Shown here piece by piece: positions 25,200 through 37,257 of a stretch of 64,000 bases of DNA; within the stretch, counting starts at the first letter, position 1; each line of letters opens with the position of its first letter. The position numbers and the translations under genes were made by a program. The notes beneath the pieces were generated by a model. The model made no database searches. It saw nothing but the letters and a program-made list of their open reading frames with translations, and had not been told where the DNA came from. Source of the DNA: Coriaria nepalensis (Eukaryota; Streptophyta; Magnoliopsida; Cucurbitales; Coriariaceae); assembly GCA_027186245.1 (NCBI GenBank), contig CP114488.1:2368501-2432500 (forward strand). Direction: 5' to 3'.

Positions 25200-27050
25200 T
25201 AATTTATTTCAATGTTATATAATATATATATATATAATCAATTTTTATTTGTTTTTAAATGATCTTATCTTATTATTATTATTATTATTTGTAGACTTAA
25301 ACCCAATATTTATTAGGTAAAAAATGTTAATGCCCATGGGGTCACTTAACTATGATAGTATGATTAGTAAAGATAAGAATAACATAATAAACGGATAATT
25401 ACAATAATTAGCTTGCTAATGCTAGGCCATTAAAATATTACCGGTCTAGATAGTTTATAAATAGAAAAATGTAAGTATATGTATATAGCTAATTATATAA
25501 TATATAGCCAACAACCAAGAAAATTTAATAATGTGCAAGAAACAAATTTAATGATTGAAATTGTTAATATTTGTCTTTCATGAATGTAAGTAATAAGAAG
25601 TTGATCAAGCAAGTGGGAGGTTATCTAGTACTTAACTTAACCCAACAAATGGTGGGGTCCTTTTTATTATGATTGATGATATAGACCTATTATTGTTTTG
25701 GTTCCCCATGTTTCATAAACATGCTCTACATACAACACATCTAAGAACATCTTCTTTTATTTATCAATATTGTTTTTTTTTTTTTTTCCTTTTTTGTTTT
25801 TGGAAGTGCTTTTATTACGAGGGGAGGAATTTATTTATTTATTTATTTATTTATCTTTTATGTTCTCAATAAATATGTTTTCTTTTTAAGAAAGTAAAGT
25901 ATAGAAATCCAACATCAACGTTGGTAAAAGGGGGAAAAAAAATAGAAAAAAAAAAAAAAAAAAACAATTGTTGGTGATAATACGTAGGGTAGGGTACATA
26001 TTGAGTCGGTGTAATAGAGCTATTATCGGATGTTAACGGTTATATATACAATAGTAATGTTTTTTAGAATATATATTTTTAATAATCGGGATTTTATTAT
26101 ATCATCGTTTAAGATAATATGGTCATGTAATAAATTAGAGTAAGAGGATACGAGTGATCTAGAGAAATGTGATGAAGAGAGCAAAATTGAGAAAAAATGA
26201 GTTGAAAAAGTTATCAATCTTAAGATAAATTCGTACAAGAATCCAATCTAGGTAATACGAAAACACCTGATGATGTGACACTAGGGCCGATGTGGCTGCT
26301 GACTTGGTAGTAGGGCTGACGTGGCACAAGGAAAATGTTAGATAGTGCATGGTAGTGTGTATGGGCACGAGAGAGAGAGCATGAGGCTGCATCGTCCTGA
26401 GTACGGCAGTGTGTGGATAATGATGCAAATTTTACGCCAACGTTCGGAGAGGTGTGAGAGTCATTCCTCTTAGGCAGAGGTGGCCGTGGATCTAAGATCT
26501 TGGTACATAATAAACTTAATAATAAACTTAAAAAATTTATTAACGGGGCAGGAAGCTCCGCGGTATGAATCAATTATCAAAAAATTTCATAAATATCTAA
26601 ATAAAAAATATATATTTTAAATATCTAATATAGAATATATATATTAATTTTGTATTTTGTTATAAAAAAATTAGAATTAAGAACTTAAATATATATTAAT
26701 TTTATAATGTTTTATATATTTAGAATTAGATCTTATTTTTTTAATAAAAATATTATTTGGATTTTAATATTTTGAAACTTTTTAATGGAATGAATTAAAT
26801 TAAAATTAAAATCTAAATTAATTCAAAACTCATTAATTTTATATATTTATTAAAAAAATTATGGAGATAAAATTATATAAAATTATTTTAATTTAGTGAG
26901 GTAAAAATTATGAGGGAAGACTTGTTAATTGAAACTTAAAATGATGAAATTGAATAGAAAAATTAAAAATTGAAAACTAAAAATTATGGGGACAAATATA
27001 TAAAAATTATAAAATAAAAATTTATTCCTAAAAATTTTAGAATGATTTTT
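25200..27050. other. Intergenic, mostly AT-rich
   Basis: The region contains long A/T runs (25769-25787, 25947-25965), a TTTA run (25830-25855), and one less AT-rich stretch at 26260-26480 with no recognised coding content. That stretch (gggctgacgtggcac) loosely resembles 27066-27085 (gggactgacatggcac) and may belong to decayed hAT-related DNA. Confidence 0.4.
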
Positions 27051-27059
27051 TCCTAAATC

Positions 27060-30000
27060 CACTATTGGGACTGACATGGCACTAGGATTTACATCAGATG
27101 ACACGTGTAGAATGTGTTGTATGTCGGAACACAAAAGCACGTGGCAAGGAAGCATATGCTTTGCCTTCGATTTTTCAGACACTGGTGTTGTGCCATGCCG
27201 GCAAGCATGGGCCCAAAAACCCTAGGGGCAAGCTTGCACCTAGGTGCAGGCCTAGGCATGTGGCTAAGAACCTGCAAAATGTAACGAAAGAGGAACTCAA
27301 TTCCCCTTCCCCCGCCCTCTCTCTCCCTTCCCCTCCTCCCTTGCAATCCCCATTCTTTAATTTGAAATTTTTTTTCTCTTTTTTAAAAAAGTTAAATTTT
27401 AAATTTTCATTTTCCCACTTCTTTTTTCCTATAAATACATATTCTTTTCTTGATAATTTTCACACTTCAATCTATACTCTCTATCTAATTTTTCATATTT
27501 TTCACACTTGAATCTATAATCTCTTTCTAATTCTTCTCAATCTCTTGACTTTTATCTCTCTTTAAATTTAGAAATTCTTCTCTCTCAATTCTCAAATTGT
27601 ATACACTCTCAAATTTTTAATTACAGATTATCATTCTCAACTGTGAAGTCTTTCATCAGATTATATTATTGTAAGTTGTTACTTATTTATATTTATTTTC
27701 ACATTTTATTATATATTTACTAATTTATATTAATAAGTTTTAATATTTACTATTATTTTAATATATAAAATGGATTATCATGAAAATATCATTGGTTTTG
27801 GTTACTCCGATAATGACATAACTATTAAAGACTATATAAATCTATCTGAGAACGATGATGTAGATGACACACATGATGATATGGTGAGTACAACAACATC
27901 TAGATCAGAATGTAAGAAGATTGCTTTGAAAATTTGAAATTGTTTTGAAAAAATTTATCAACTAGATGAAAAAGGTAAAATGGCAAGATTTGGTCTATGT
28001 AAGGTATGTAAAGAAGTATTAATTGCAAAATCGAAGAGTGGTACTAGCTACTTACAATGACATATAGAGGAATGCATGCCTATACCTAGTCTATGTACGT
28101 CTCAATCTCAAATTACTTTTCAACATGATTCTTCTTAGTCATATGATTGAGGCAGCGACTAGAGAAGGCTTGGCTAAATTTATTGATATTGCTGATTTAC
28201 ATATAAATTTTGGTGAAAGTAAATATTTTGAATATTTTGAATATTTTGAATATTTTATTAAAACATGATTTAATCTGCAATATAGTAGAAAAACTAGAAA
28301 TGCAATTAAACATGACTTAGAATCATATTTTAAAAAATGACGTGATATTTTGAAATTAGAAATAAGGTACCTTAAGTTAGCACTACATTAACATCAGACA
28401 TTTGAAGTGTTCTATCTAAGCAAGATAATTTATCTATAGTCACACATTATTTAAATTTTAAATGGGTACTAAATTTAAAAAATCATAGGTCTTAGAGTAA
28501 TTGAGTATGAGCATAACACTGAAAATATTTCTGAAATAATTTTACAAGTTTTAAGTCAGTTTGATATAAAATAACGTATAATATCAATTACCTTAGATAA
28601 TGCTTTTACGAATATGAAAGCTATAACTTTTTTACAATTTGAATTAGGTGGCTATAATGGTGGAATATTTCTACATCAATATTGTATTTTTCATGTTATT
28701 AACCTCATAGTTAAAGAAGGTTTGAAATTGGTAAGTCAAGAAGTTGAAAAAATTAGAGAAGTATTAACTTGGTTCGGTAATTCAAGTTTGTGTATTTCTG
28801 CATTTAAAATATTTTATACATCTTTAAATAAGAAACCTAGAAAATTTTCTCTTGAAATGGATATTAGATGGAATTCTACTTATTCTATGTTAAAGCATTC
28901 TCTTCCTTATAGTTATAAGATTAGTTTATTTCATCATTAGAAAAAATGTACTATATATTATTTGATAATGATTAGGATATAACTAGAAAATTTATTAAAT
29001 TTTAGAAGTTATTTATAACACTATTATGCTTCTTTTTTTGGTATTATTATCCTACTTCGCTGTTGGTTCTTCCAAAATTTCTTAAAATGACTTTAATTTT
29101 TCATAAATATGATAATGATGTTCTTTTTAGATCTTTTGTAAATAAAATGAAAGATTTTTTTTTTTTAAATACTAATATGAAATTCCACTTCTATATTCTT
29201 TAGGAGTCATTTTAGATCCTAAGATTAAGGTTGACAATTATAAATCTTCTTACTTTTATTGGTAAAAGCTTAAATTTTGATTATACTATTTAAATTGCTA
29301 ACGCTTCTAAGAAGTTGCATCAATTTTTTAGTGTTCATGAAAACAATTAGTGAGTTGCAAACTCAACAGCGGAAATAAAAACAAAAACAAAAAGAAGATT
29401 CATTTTTATGAGAAGTACTCTCAAAGTTGAAAGATTCCTTAGGTTCAAGTTCAAATTCTAGGTAAGATGGTCAAGATTTTGAATTGGCGATATCGTCGAG
29501 CACGATCGGTAGGTATAATAGTACATAATACATCAAGCTTTTAAAATATCTTAGATCTGATTGGGATGAAGTTGGAGACTTTGATACTTTGGAATGGTAG
29601 AAGGAAAAACTCGTCCAGATTTCTAATATTAACCCGATTGGCATACAACATTCTAACTATTCTGATTTCAATAGTTTCTTCAGAAGCAATTTTTAGCATA
29701 GATGTGCTAATTATTACTGATTAAAAAACATCATTAACACAAGAAATGATATAATTATTATCGAGCTTACGAGATTAGGAACATTTCATTAAAGTAGATC
29801 AACATCGCATGGAAAGTGAGGACTTACTTGGAGCTTTTGATTCTGTATACCTTGAATATGGAAATGCTAGTTCTAGTCAGGATGATATATGAGATAATTC
29901 TGAATTTTAGAGAATTCGATTTATAATTGTAATTAAGTTTCATTTTTTCCTTCTTAAGGTCGGTTATTTTTATTGTACAGAACTATGTAAAAATTAATAA

Positions 30001-30365
30001 TACGCAATGAAGTCTTCTTCATCCAAATAGTATTTTTTTAGAGTTTATTTATTTCTAATTTTAATTATTAATTACACTAACTTCTAAGTTACTAAATAAA
30101 AACTCATGAATAATTAACAATATATAAATTTTACAAATAAATTAAATTCAAAATAACTATAAAATGAATTTATGAAAAAAATTCTAAAACTCTACTCTCA
30201 CTTAAAATAAAATAATAAAAAAGGGGTCGAAGCCCAAGCCCGTATACGGCCTATTTATTCTGCCCGTGCCTTGTCTTTGGTTTTGGGTACGAGCACGACA
30301 TGTTTAGGGCCGTGTCCTAGCCATGTCAGGCCGGGCCGGGCCATGCGTTTCTGGCACGTTTTGAC
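27060..30365 (+). mobile_element. Decayed hAT (Ac-like) DNA transposon
   Basis: A transposase pseudogene lies between two GC-rich subterminal blocks: 27190-27270, with a 14-bp palindrome TGCACCTAGGTGCA at 27235-27248, and 30225-30365, with ggccgggccgggcc. The right block ends in ggcacgttttgacacc; its reverse complement (ggtgtcaaaacgtgcc) has the form of plant hAT ends. No matching left inverted repeat or 8-bp target duplication was found, so the limits are approximate and the left end may be lost. A TATA-like box (tataaataca at 27432) precedes the transposase region, as expected for an element promoter. Confidence 0.6.
27770..29925 (+). pseudogene. hAT transposase remnant (BED finger, catalytic-region and dimerisation-region fragments)
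   Basis: Reading through stops and frameshifts gives a plant hAT transposase in order. There is an N-terminal acidic region from 27772, then a BED-type finger (C-x2-C about 27996-28007, followed by SGTSYLQ and H-x-x-x-C near 28061-28075). A 108-codon open stretch follows (28614-28940) with HQYCIFHVINLIVKEGL and MDIRWNSTYSML, which match the conserved central block of Ac-like and RICESLEEPER-like transposases. Next comes DPKIKVDNYK (about 29215-29245), and last a degraded hAT C-terminal dimerisation region (LRSDWDEVGDFDTLEW, about 29548-29600). In-frame stops interrupt the finger helix and the C-terminal part, so no active product is possible. Confidence 0.8.
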
Positions 30366-30369
30366 ACCA

Positions 30370-31028
30370 TACATGTGGTTTACATTTGGGTTTTATATAT
30401 TTGTTTTTTTGTGAATTGAGGAATTCCTCCTATTTTCGGTGATAAAGTATTAATTTTTGGAAAGTGATAGATCCTACGACATCATCGAGTAAGTCATGAG
30501 CAATGGTGGATCCATAAAATTAGACGTTACCGAGTAAGTCATGAGAAATGGTGAATCCATAAAATTGACTTTGTGAGGACAGATTATATGATAAAACTAT
30601 AGAAATAATTATGGTTGCCGAGGTTTGTCCCCACAGTACAATAAACATATATTATCAAAATAATAATAAATAAACAAAATATGTAAATAATATATAATTT
30701 ATTTGTTAATTTTATGTTAGGTTATAAATAGAAAAAGAAGAAAAAGGTTAGAATTAAAAAATTAATATACTATATAGTCTAATGATCTTTTATATATATG
30801 TAAATATTTTTTTTTAAATTATCTTTTAGGTTATAATATTTAAAAAAAATATTAACTCAATAAATTAAAATTTATATCAAATAATAGATTAAATTTTATT
30901 AATTTTGAATAGTATATTCATAATAATTTTTAATAATAGTTAATTAAATTTTCTCGTCAGTAAATACGTTAAAAAAATCTAAATTAATTTTAATTTTTTT
31001 GCCCATTTATATGTCAAATTAATTTTCT

Positions 31029-31062
<34 letters not shown>

Positions 31063-31940
31063 TAATTTTATAATATGAAAATTGTTTTAACTTTTTAATA
31101 CGATGTATTTTTCAAAAATAAAATTATCTTAAAACTCATTTAAATCTCAAAGATTATTTAAATTTTGAATTTTTGAATAATTCCAATGTCAACACCTTAT
31201 AAGATATAATATAATTTAGATAATACACAAAAGAAAAACAATTCATCAAAAATTTTATTTTTTTCATTTTAGAATAATATTATATTTGGAGGTATCATTA
31301 TGAGATAAACACACAAACAAAACAAAGCAATAAGAACTAGTATTTATCCAGTTGTTTATGTACAACTTGGTTGATCATCCTTTTTTTAAAACTCATATTT
31401 AAAATGAAAAATATTGCCAAAAAACAAACACTCATCCCAAAATGTAAAATCTCATAATTCTATACATCTGGGTTTCTCTCTCTTAATTAAGACATTATAT
31501 TTTCTAATATAAAAACGTAATAGCTAGCTACTAAGTACTGATTAAGGCATAGCTTCAATTATTAGAGTGATTAGTTAGCAATTATAATCTTAACCACCTG
31601 TTGTATACTTTTTGGTATTTAAATATTCTTGGATTTTGTTGTTTGACTATTTTTTTAATTCAAAGGCACTTGGTCAACAGTCAACTGTTCCTGCACAGAA
31701 ATCCATGCACCATCTGGCATTAATTAAAAAAGAAAATTGTGAATGATTCGCTCATGCAGTGATTAATAATTACAAATGTAATACAGTAGCGAAGGACACT
31801 TTTAATCCGGTCACATCGTGAATTAAATCCATAGAAATTTTAATGTTAGTTTCATACAAATAATGAAGGGACGGATGAGTATAACATTGATTTTATAATC
31901 ATGATAAGATTTTATTTACATCAGTTTTGATATTAGAAAA
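30370..31940. other. Intergenic, AT-rich, nothing recognised
   Basis: A short repeat (about 30475-30560: 'gagtaagtcatgagcaatggtggatccataaaatt' twice with changes) and a TA microsatellite (31036-31055) are visible. No gene or element end could be supported. Confidence 0.4.
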
Positions 31941-31946
31941 ATCACA

Positions 31947-32291
31947 GACGAGAGGTGATTAATTTATAAAATCGAAATAAATATAAGTTAATTAATAAGA
32001 ATTAAGTTAATTAAAAAATTAATTAAATATACATTTTGGTTAAATAATAGTAAATTTTAGTTTATACGAAATATTTTGATTCGGTTAAATTTCGATCAAA
32101 AGTTGTTTTCCTTATACGAAATGAAAAGTTATAAGAATTGATAAGGTGATATGAAAAATAATCATAAATTATTTATTTATAGATCAATTTCAACTATTTG
32201 AGAATATAACAAACTAAAATATTATATGCAGAGAGATTAGATTTTGTCATTTGGCTGATGACTCATAAAAAATGACATTGGAAGTAATAAG
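31947..32291. repeat. Diverged direct repeat, left arm
   Basis: About 345 bp that recur at 32940-33291, with recognisable colinear blocks: gagaggtgatt at the start, taaataatagt in the middle, and gattagattttgtcat followed by aataag at the end. The arms are about 1 kb apart. They could be LTRs of a small retroelement or a tandem duplication. The arms do not start with TG or end with CA, so an LTR assignment is not secure. Confidence 0.55.
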
Positions 32292-32399
32292 ATCATGTTA
32301 AACTAGAAAGTCAAAGGCTCAGTATCGGGTCCTTGTTTGATCACGGTAAAGAGAAGCAAGTCATCTGATTTCATCCAAGATCTTCTTGAAACAAATTTG

Positions 32400-32720
32400 G
32401 ATTTGGTCACTAGCCCGGCCTGAAAACACTAGCTCTTGCAAATCAACAAAGTGTCAGTCGAGCTATGGATCATACTCAGCCATGGAGACGCCTTCATTTA
32501 GAAACGAACGGAGTTTGGCCTTAAGAGGATGAAATTCTTTAGGTAGTTCACCCGGGTCAAAGGTGATAAAGGCGGGATGAGACCGTTGAACCTATAGATG
32601 ATTGATCACCGTGGCAAACTTGAGATCATCTGGAATCAACTCATTTCCATTGACTATATAATGGAATGGCACACCATGATGAATCATAAGATGAGAGGCC
32701 CGCCAACTCGGGAGAAGATG
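32400..32720 (-). pseudogene. Degenerate coding segment between the direct repeats, family unknown
   Basis: On the minus strand one frame reads as protein-like sequence interrupted by stops, including VPFHYIVNGNELIPDDLKF and HPAFITFDPGELPKEFHP. The regular composition and the position between repeats suggest a retroelement gag or similar remnant. I do not recognise the family. Confidence 0.3.
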
Positions 32721-32939
32721 AACCATTATGAGAGGGGTTGGCCGAGATTTGGATGGGAGGAGCAAGATTAAACCTAATCACCAACTCAAACTCTTTAGGA
32801 TCTTCTTCTATGTTGGGAGATGAGATGGAAAAATAGAAAAGCCTAAAGCTCTATTTATAGAGTGTCATGATAATTAATCTCCTTCATTAAATGTAAATTT
32901 TAATGAGAGAGATTAAGTGGGGATTTTATTGATGCATGT

Positions 32940-33291
32940 GGCGAGAGGTGATTTATTATATAATCTAAATAAATATAAGTTGGTTAATAATGATTAAGCT
33001 ATTTTAATAATTAAATAATTGATTAAATATAAGTTTTAGTTAAATAATAGTCAATTTCAACCAATATAGACTATTTGACTTGGTCAAATTTTAGCCAAAG
33101 GTTGGTTCCATTGAAAGAAAATAAAAGTCACAAGAATCGGTAAGGTGGCATGAAAAACAACCACATATTACTTACTTGAAGATCAATCTCAACCATTCAG
33201 GAATATGATAAATTAAAATCCCACATAAAGAGGGATTAGATTTTGTCATCTAGCTGACGACTTCAGCCAAAATGGCTTTGGAAGCAATAAG
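32940..33291. repeat. Diverged direct repeat, right arm
   Basis: Partner of 31947-32291. Downstream, to about 33720, the sequence repeatedly contains variants of 'cagccaaaa / ttcggctgaaa / ttggccgaa', so the right arm may be part of a longer repeat-rich segment. Confidence 0.55.
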
Positions 33292-34110
33292 TTTCGGCTG
33301 AAAATGTTGGTAGAAATCAACCAAAGACAAAAATGGTTGAAGGAAGAAACAACTTTTCCAAAAGGTGACAAAAGATCCTCCCTCAACCTGTTTTGGCCAT
33401 GAACACTTATTGGCCAAAAATAAAGAGTGCTTACAACAAGTCTTGGCTGAAATGTATAGTGTAAGGCCAAGCTTGATTGGTTGGTCAAGAAGTTGAAAAA
33501 ACTTTTCCCCAAAAAGTGGAGGAAAGACTCATTCATCCTTATTTTTAATAACTTCAGCTGAAACTCATAGGAAAAAGAGAGATATTTGGCCGAATTTGGT
33601 GAGAAACGGGAGGGGAAAGTTAGGACAAACATAGACTCAATAGTAATTGAGTTTGATGGAAATAGGAAGACTGAAAGGTTGATGTAACCCATAACGGTGG
33701 ATTTGGTGCCTAAAAAGGCGGAACTAAGATTTCGATTTTGAACTTATTACGAGAGTACTATCTGGAATTTGTCTATAAATGGTAGGCTTGGTGGAAGGCA
33801 AAAGGAAAAAAATCAACACTCGATCAAAACACATAGCAAAACATAATGCTCCGATAAAATTTTTCTATCGATTTGTCAAACAAGCACTTGTCTGTTTCTT
33901 TTTTTTTCTCCAGGAAGTATGTCTTTATTTCCTTAAACTTCGTTTTTAAGAACTATGATTAGAGCACTGATTGTTTATCCGAGTGATATCTTCATTTATC
34001 ATTTACGAATAAAACGTTTATATATCTTACTTTGTTCTTTAAAGTTTTAACATTGATCATTTCTTAGGAGTAAAGATAATTCCCTAACATCAACAACACT
34101 ATAGAGCATA
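33292..34110. other. Possible LTR or promoter-like segment of an unclassified retroelement
   Basis: A TATA-like box (gtctataaatgg at about 33771-33782) is followed by A-rich leader-like sequence and a T-rich stretch, the arrangement of an LTR U3/R boundary. The 148-codon minus-strand frame at 33246-33692 has no recognisable domain and is probably incidental. No partner LTR was identified. Confidence 0.25.
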
Positions 34111-37100
34111 CTGGTACACAAATATCTTACTTTAATTTTGTATGCACTGAATATTAGTAACTTAGAATATGACTAGGCAGAGGTTTATACGCCCCCTTCA
34201 AAATAAAAGTAAAATTATGGCAATAAATAAAGAGATTTTAAGTGGAATCGTAAATGATCAAGTATCATCATATAATGCACTTTTGGCCTCCACAAACTTA
34301 ATTACAACGTTAATAATCTATCTTGTGGTAAACTAATGCAGAATGCTTAATCTACTGCCACGTCAATGCAGAAAATGCTTAATAAAGTGATGAAGAAACA
34401 TTTGAAAAGGATTGTCTTAATTTTTTAGGAGTAAGTTTAGTTTGATTTTTTTGTGAAAACGAAAATGAAAAAGGAAATAATAATTTTTTGGAGTCCATTT
34501 TGTTATAAGAAGAATGAGTAGGAATAAGAATATGAATGATATTTTTTTCGTATCCAATTAAAGAAAATTTTTTAAAATTACATGTCTCATTTGAATTTAA
34601 AAAATATGAAAAAAAATTTATTTAAATGAATACTTATTTTGAATTTCATCAAAATTATGAATTTCGATAAAAATAAAAAAATAAATTTTCATTTAAAAAT
34701 AAAATAAAAAATCATTCACACTATTATCATTTATTCTAATCAAACAATCGAACCAAACATGCGTAAAGATCAAAACTAAAACACTATGCACATTCCATTT
34801 TCCATAGTGGACTTGCCAAGCCCATTTAGTACACAGCCCAAGTGGGTAGGCCTTGCTAACTTCGTGATCAATATCCGGTTCCATGACAAAATTTTGTAGA
34901 TCGTGTATCTTCTTAGGCCATCCATGACAAAATTCTTCTCCCTCACTCTTGATTTTATCTTTTGTTCTTTAATCTAATGAGCAGTGAACCATGGCTCCAG
35001 CTTCATCATATACTACTAGGGCAAATCTTAATTGCATCTAGTATCTCTGTTTCTCTCTTCTTCTTGCATTTTTTTAATCAACTCGTGCCCGTATCAAGCA
35101 TAGAAAGATGATGATACATCATTGGATCGTTTGTTCATCGGATTGTTCATCAAATTTTTAAGCTCCACCCGTACAACATAACATATAAAGTATGTTTTAC
35201 GAATATAAATTAATTTTTCTTTTCACATTTTCATTATGCGTTAAGCCGACTAGCTCAGTCACCCGCCGCCCAAATATTGCTGTCGGTTCATCGTCCAGAG
35301 GCATCCAAACCTGAGATCGTACCATTAGTCGAGGTAGGATCAACCCTTGCCCAATTGACGTCCCATCAGAAGAACCCAAAATGCTGCCGGCGCGTACTAA
35401 CATGTCAGTAATCAGGCTGTATACTCCATGTTCAACATCTTAGGATTAGCCATATTCGTCATGGAACATTAATGAGCAAGTATAAATGTGGTTGGATGTT
35501 AATCACTCTGCCTATAAGTACCACCTCCATCGAATTAAGCAAACCAGCCTTACATAATACATATAATGTTAGCTTTTTTAGATTAAGCAAATTTAAAAGA
35601 AGTTTTTTTTTTCTTATATTATTAAATTATTTTCTTCATTTATTACATTAGCTGTCATTTGTAGAATCGAAGTTTATTAATTATTATATTTGAAAATAAT
35701 ATATCGTGAGGTTCTATAAAATTTCGTGTTTGATGCACTATTTAAGATATTATTTCACATTTCAAAGATCTAAAAGCAGAGTTTGGATTTTAATTATATC
35801 GATAGAAACTACTAAAAGGTATGTCTTTTTTGAAGAACTTTTGTTGAGAAATTATGAGTTCTTTAACAATCGTTTCCATTACCGAATCGGAAACTTAATT
35901 CCTAATCGAATTTCATGCCATAACTTTGTTTATCAGTTTAAACAGAATTTAAGAAACAGTCAAGAGTGTAGAAAATTAAGGAGACAACACAATTTATAAT
36001 GATTCCCTATAAGAAAAATCATAAACTAATAAGGTACATTCACTCATAACTCCGGAAAATCGAGAGGAGTGCACTAATGATAGAGTTTGTACATTACACA
36101 TCTAAGGCACATACAACGATTACAACATGCTCAAAACCCCGATTCTAGATGCACCAATCCTAAATTGTAGATTTGCACCAAGAGGAAACACAACCTCACA
36201 GTCCAAAAAAAACACCCCTAAGAATCAATCAGATAAAATAAATTAAAAAGCATACAAAATAAAAATTGGAATCAATCCACCATAGTATGAAGATCACTGG
36301 TCACATATGGAAAAGACACCAAATTGCACCAAAAATGGCACAACCACGGAAGAGAAGAATGAGGCACTCCCTAACACGAACATGTTATAACATTTATATA
36401 CCGAATCAGTTTATAAGACCCGACAAAGATTATTCAGTACCAGGTTGAGGCCTAAAAAGTAACCCGCTTCTTTTGACAAGAGTTGGGCCATCCGGTTTGG
36501 GCCTCACTTTAAACCAAGCAACAATTTTTCAGAAACTAAAGTTTGTGAAAGAGTGATTCTCGTATGTGCATTGGACATGATCAAGTGGCATACTAAACCT
36601 TATATGTCATCACAACTATAAATACCACTTTCATCATCCATTTTATGAACATAATATTTGTGATTGTGATAAAATTTAATATACTAAGTGGCCGTTATCA
36701 TGGAAGTACAATTTTCTTTTTTCAAAAATGACTTTGCTTGACAGTAATTTTCATTTTTCAATTTTTAAAAAACTTTTTTTTCATAATGATTATAAAAATA
36801 TTTTTATAGTTGATAAACATAAAAATCATTTTTCGTGTTTCTTTAATATTGATTTTTTGCCTGAAAGAAAAAAATAGGCAAAAAATAGTTGTAAAATATG
36901 ATTGAAGGTTGAAAAAACTAATTTTTTCATTTATAAATACGAAGAATAATTTTAAAAACTGTTGCTAATTAGGTCTAAGATTGGGTGAATGAAGTTCATG
37001 TCTACATATTATCCACTCAACCAGTTTCGAGTCATTGTCAATTTGTCATCTCTCGATTCGAGACATGTGAGAACTCCGATATTGTTTGGTTTCTTTATAT

Positions 37101-37250
37101 TCTCAAGAGTTTTAAACTAAAAAAAAAAGAAAAAGAAAAGAAAAAGAAGTTGAGACATATTGTCTATATTTGTTGCTTCTAGCACTCAGATAATTATAAA
37201 CGTTAAAATTTCTATACCTGGGATGAGAATTGAAGTATTTTTTTATTTTT
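34111..37250. other. Intergenic, nothing recognised
   Basis: Several short open frames occur (34693-34884, 35197-35403, 35706-35999, 36266-36448) but none shows a known domain or gene structure. Base composition is less AT-rich at 34780-34870 and 35240-35400. A minus-strand frame at 35197-35403 reads like a retroelement fragment, but I cannot assign it. Confidence 0.4.
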
Positions 37251-37257
37251 ATTAGTC

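Noticed and set aside
33246..33692. 148-codon minus-strand open frame
   Set aside because: Repetitive composition, no domain, lies within a repeat-rich segment; not called as a gene.
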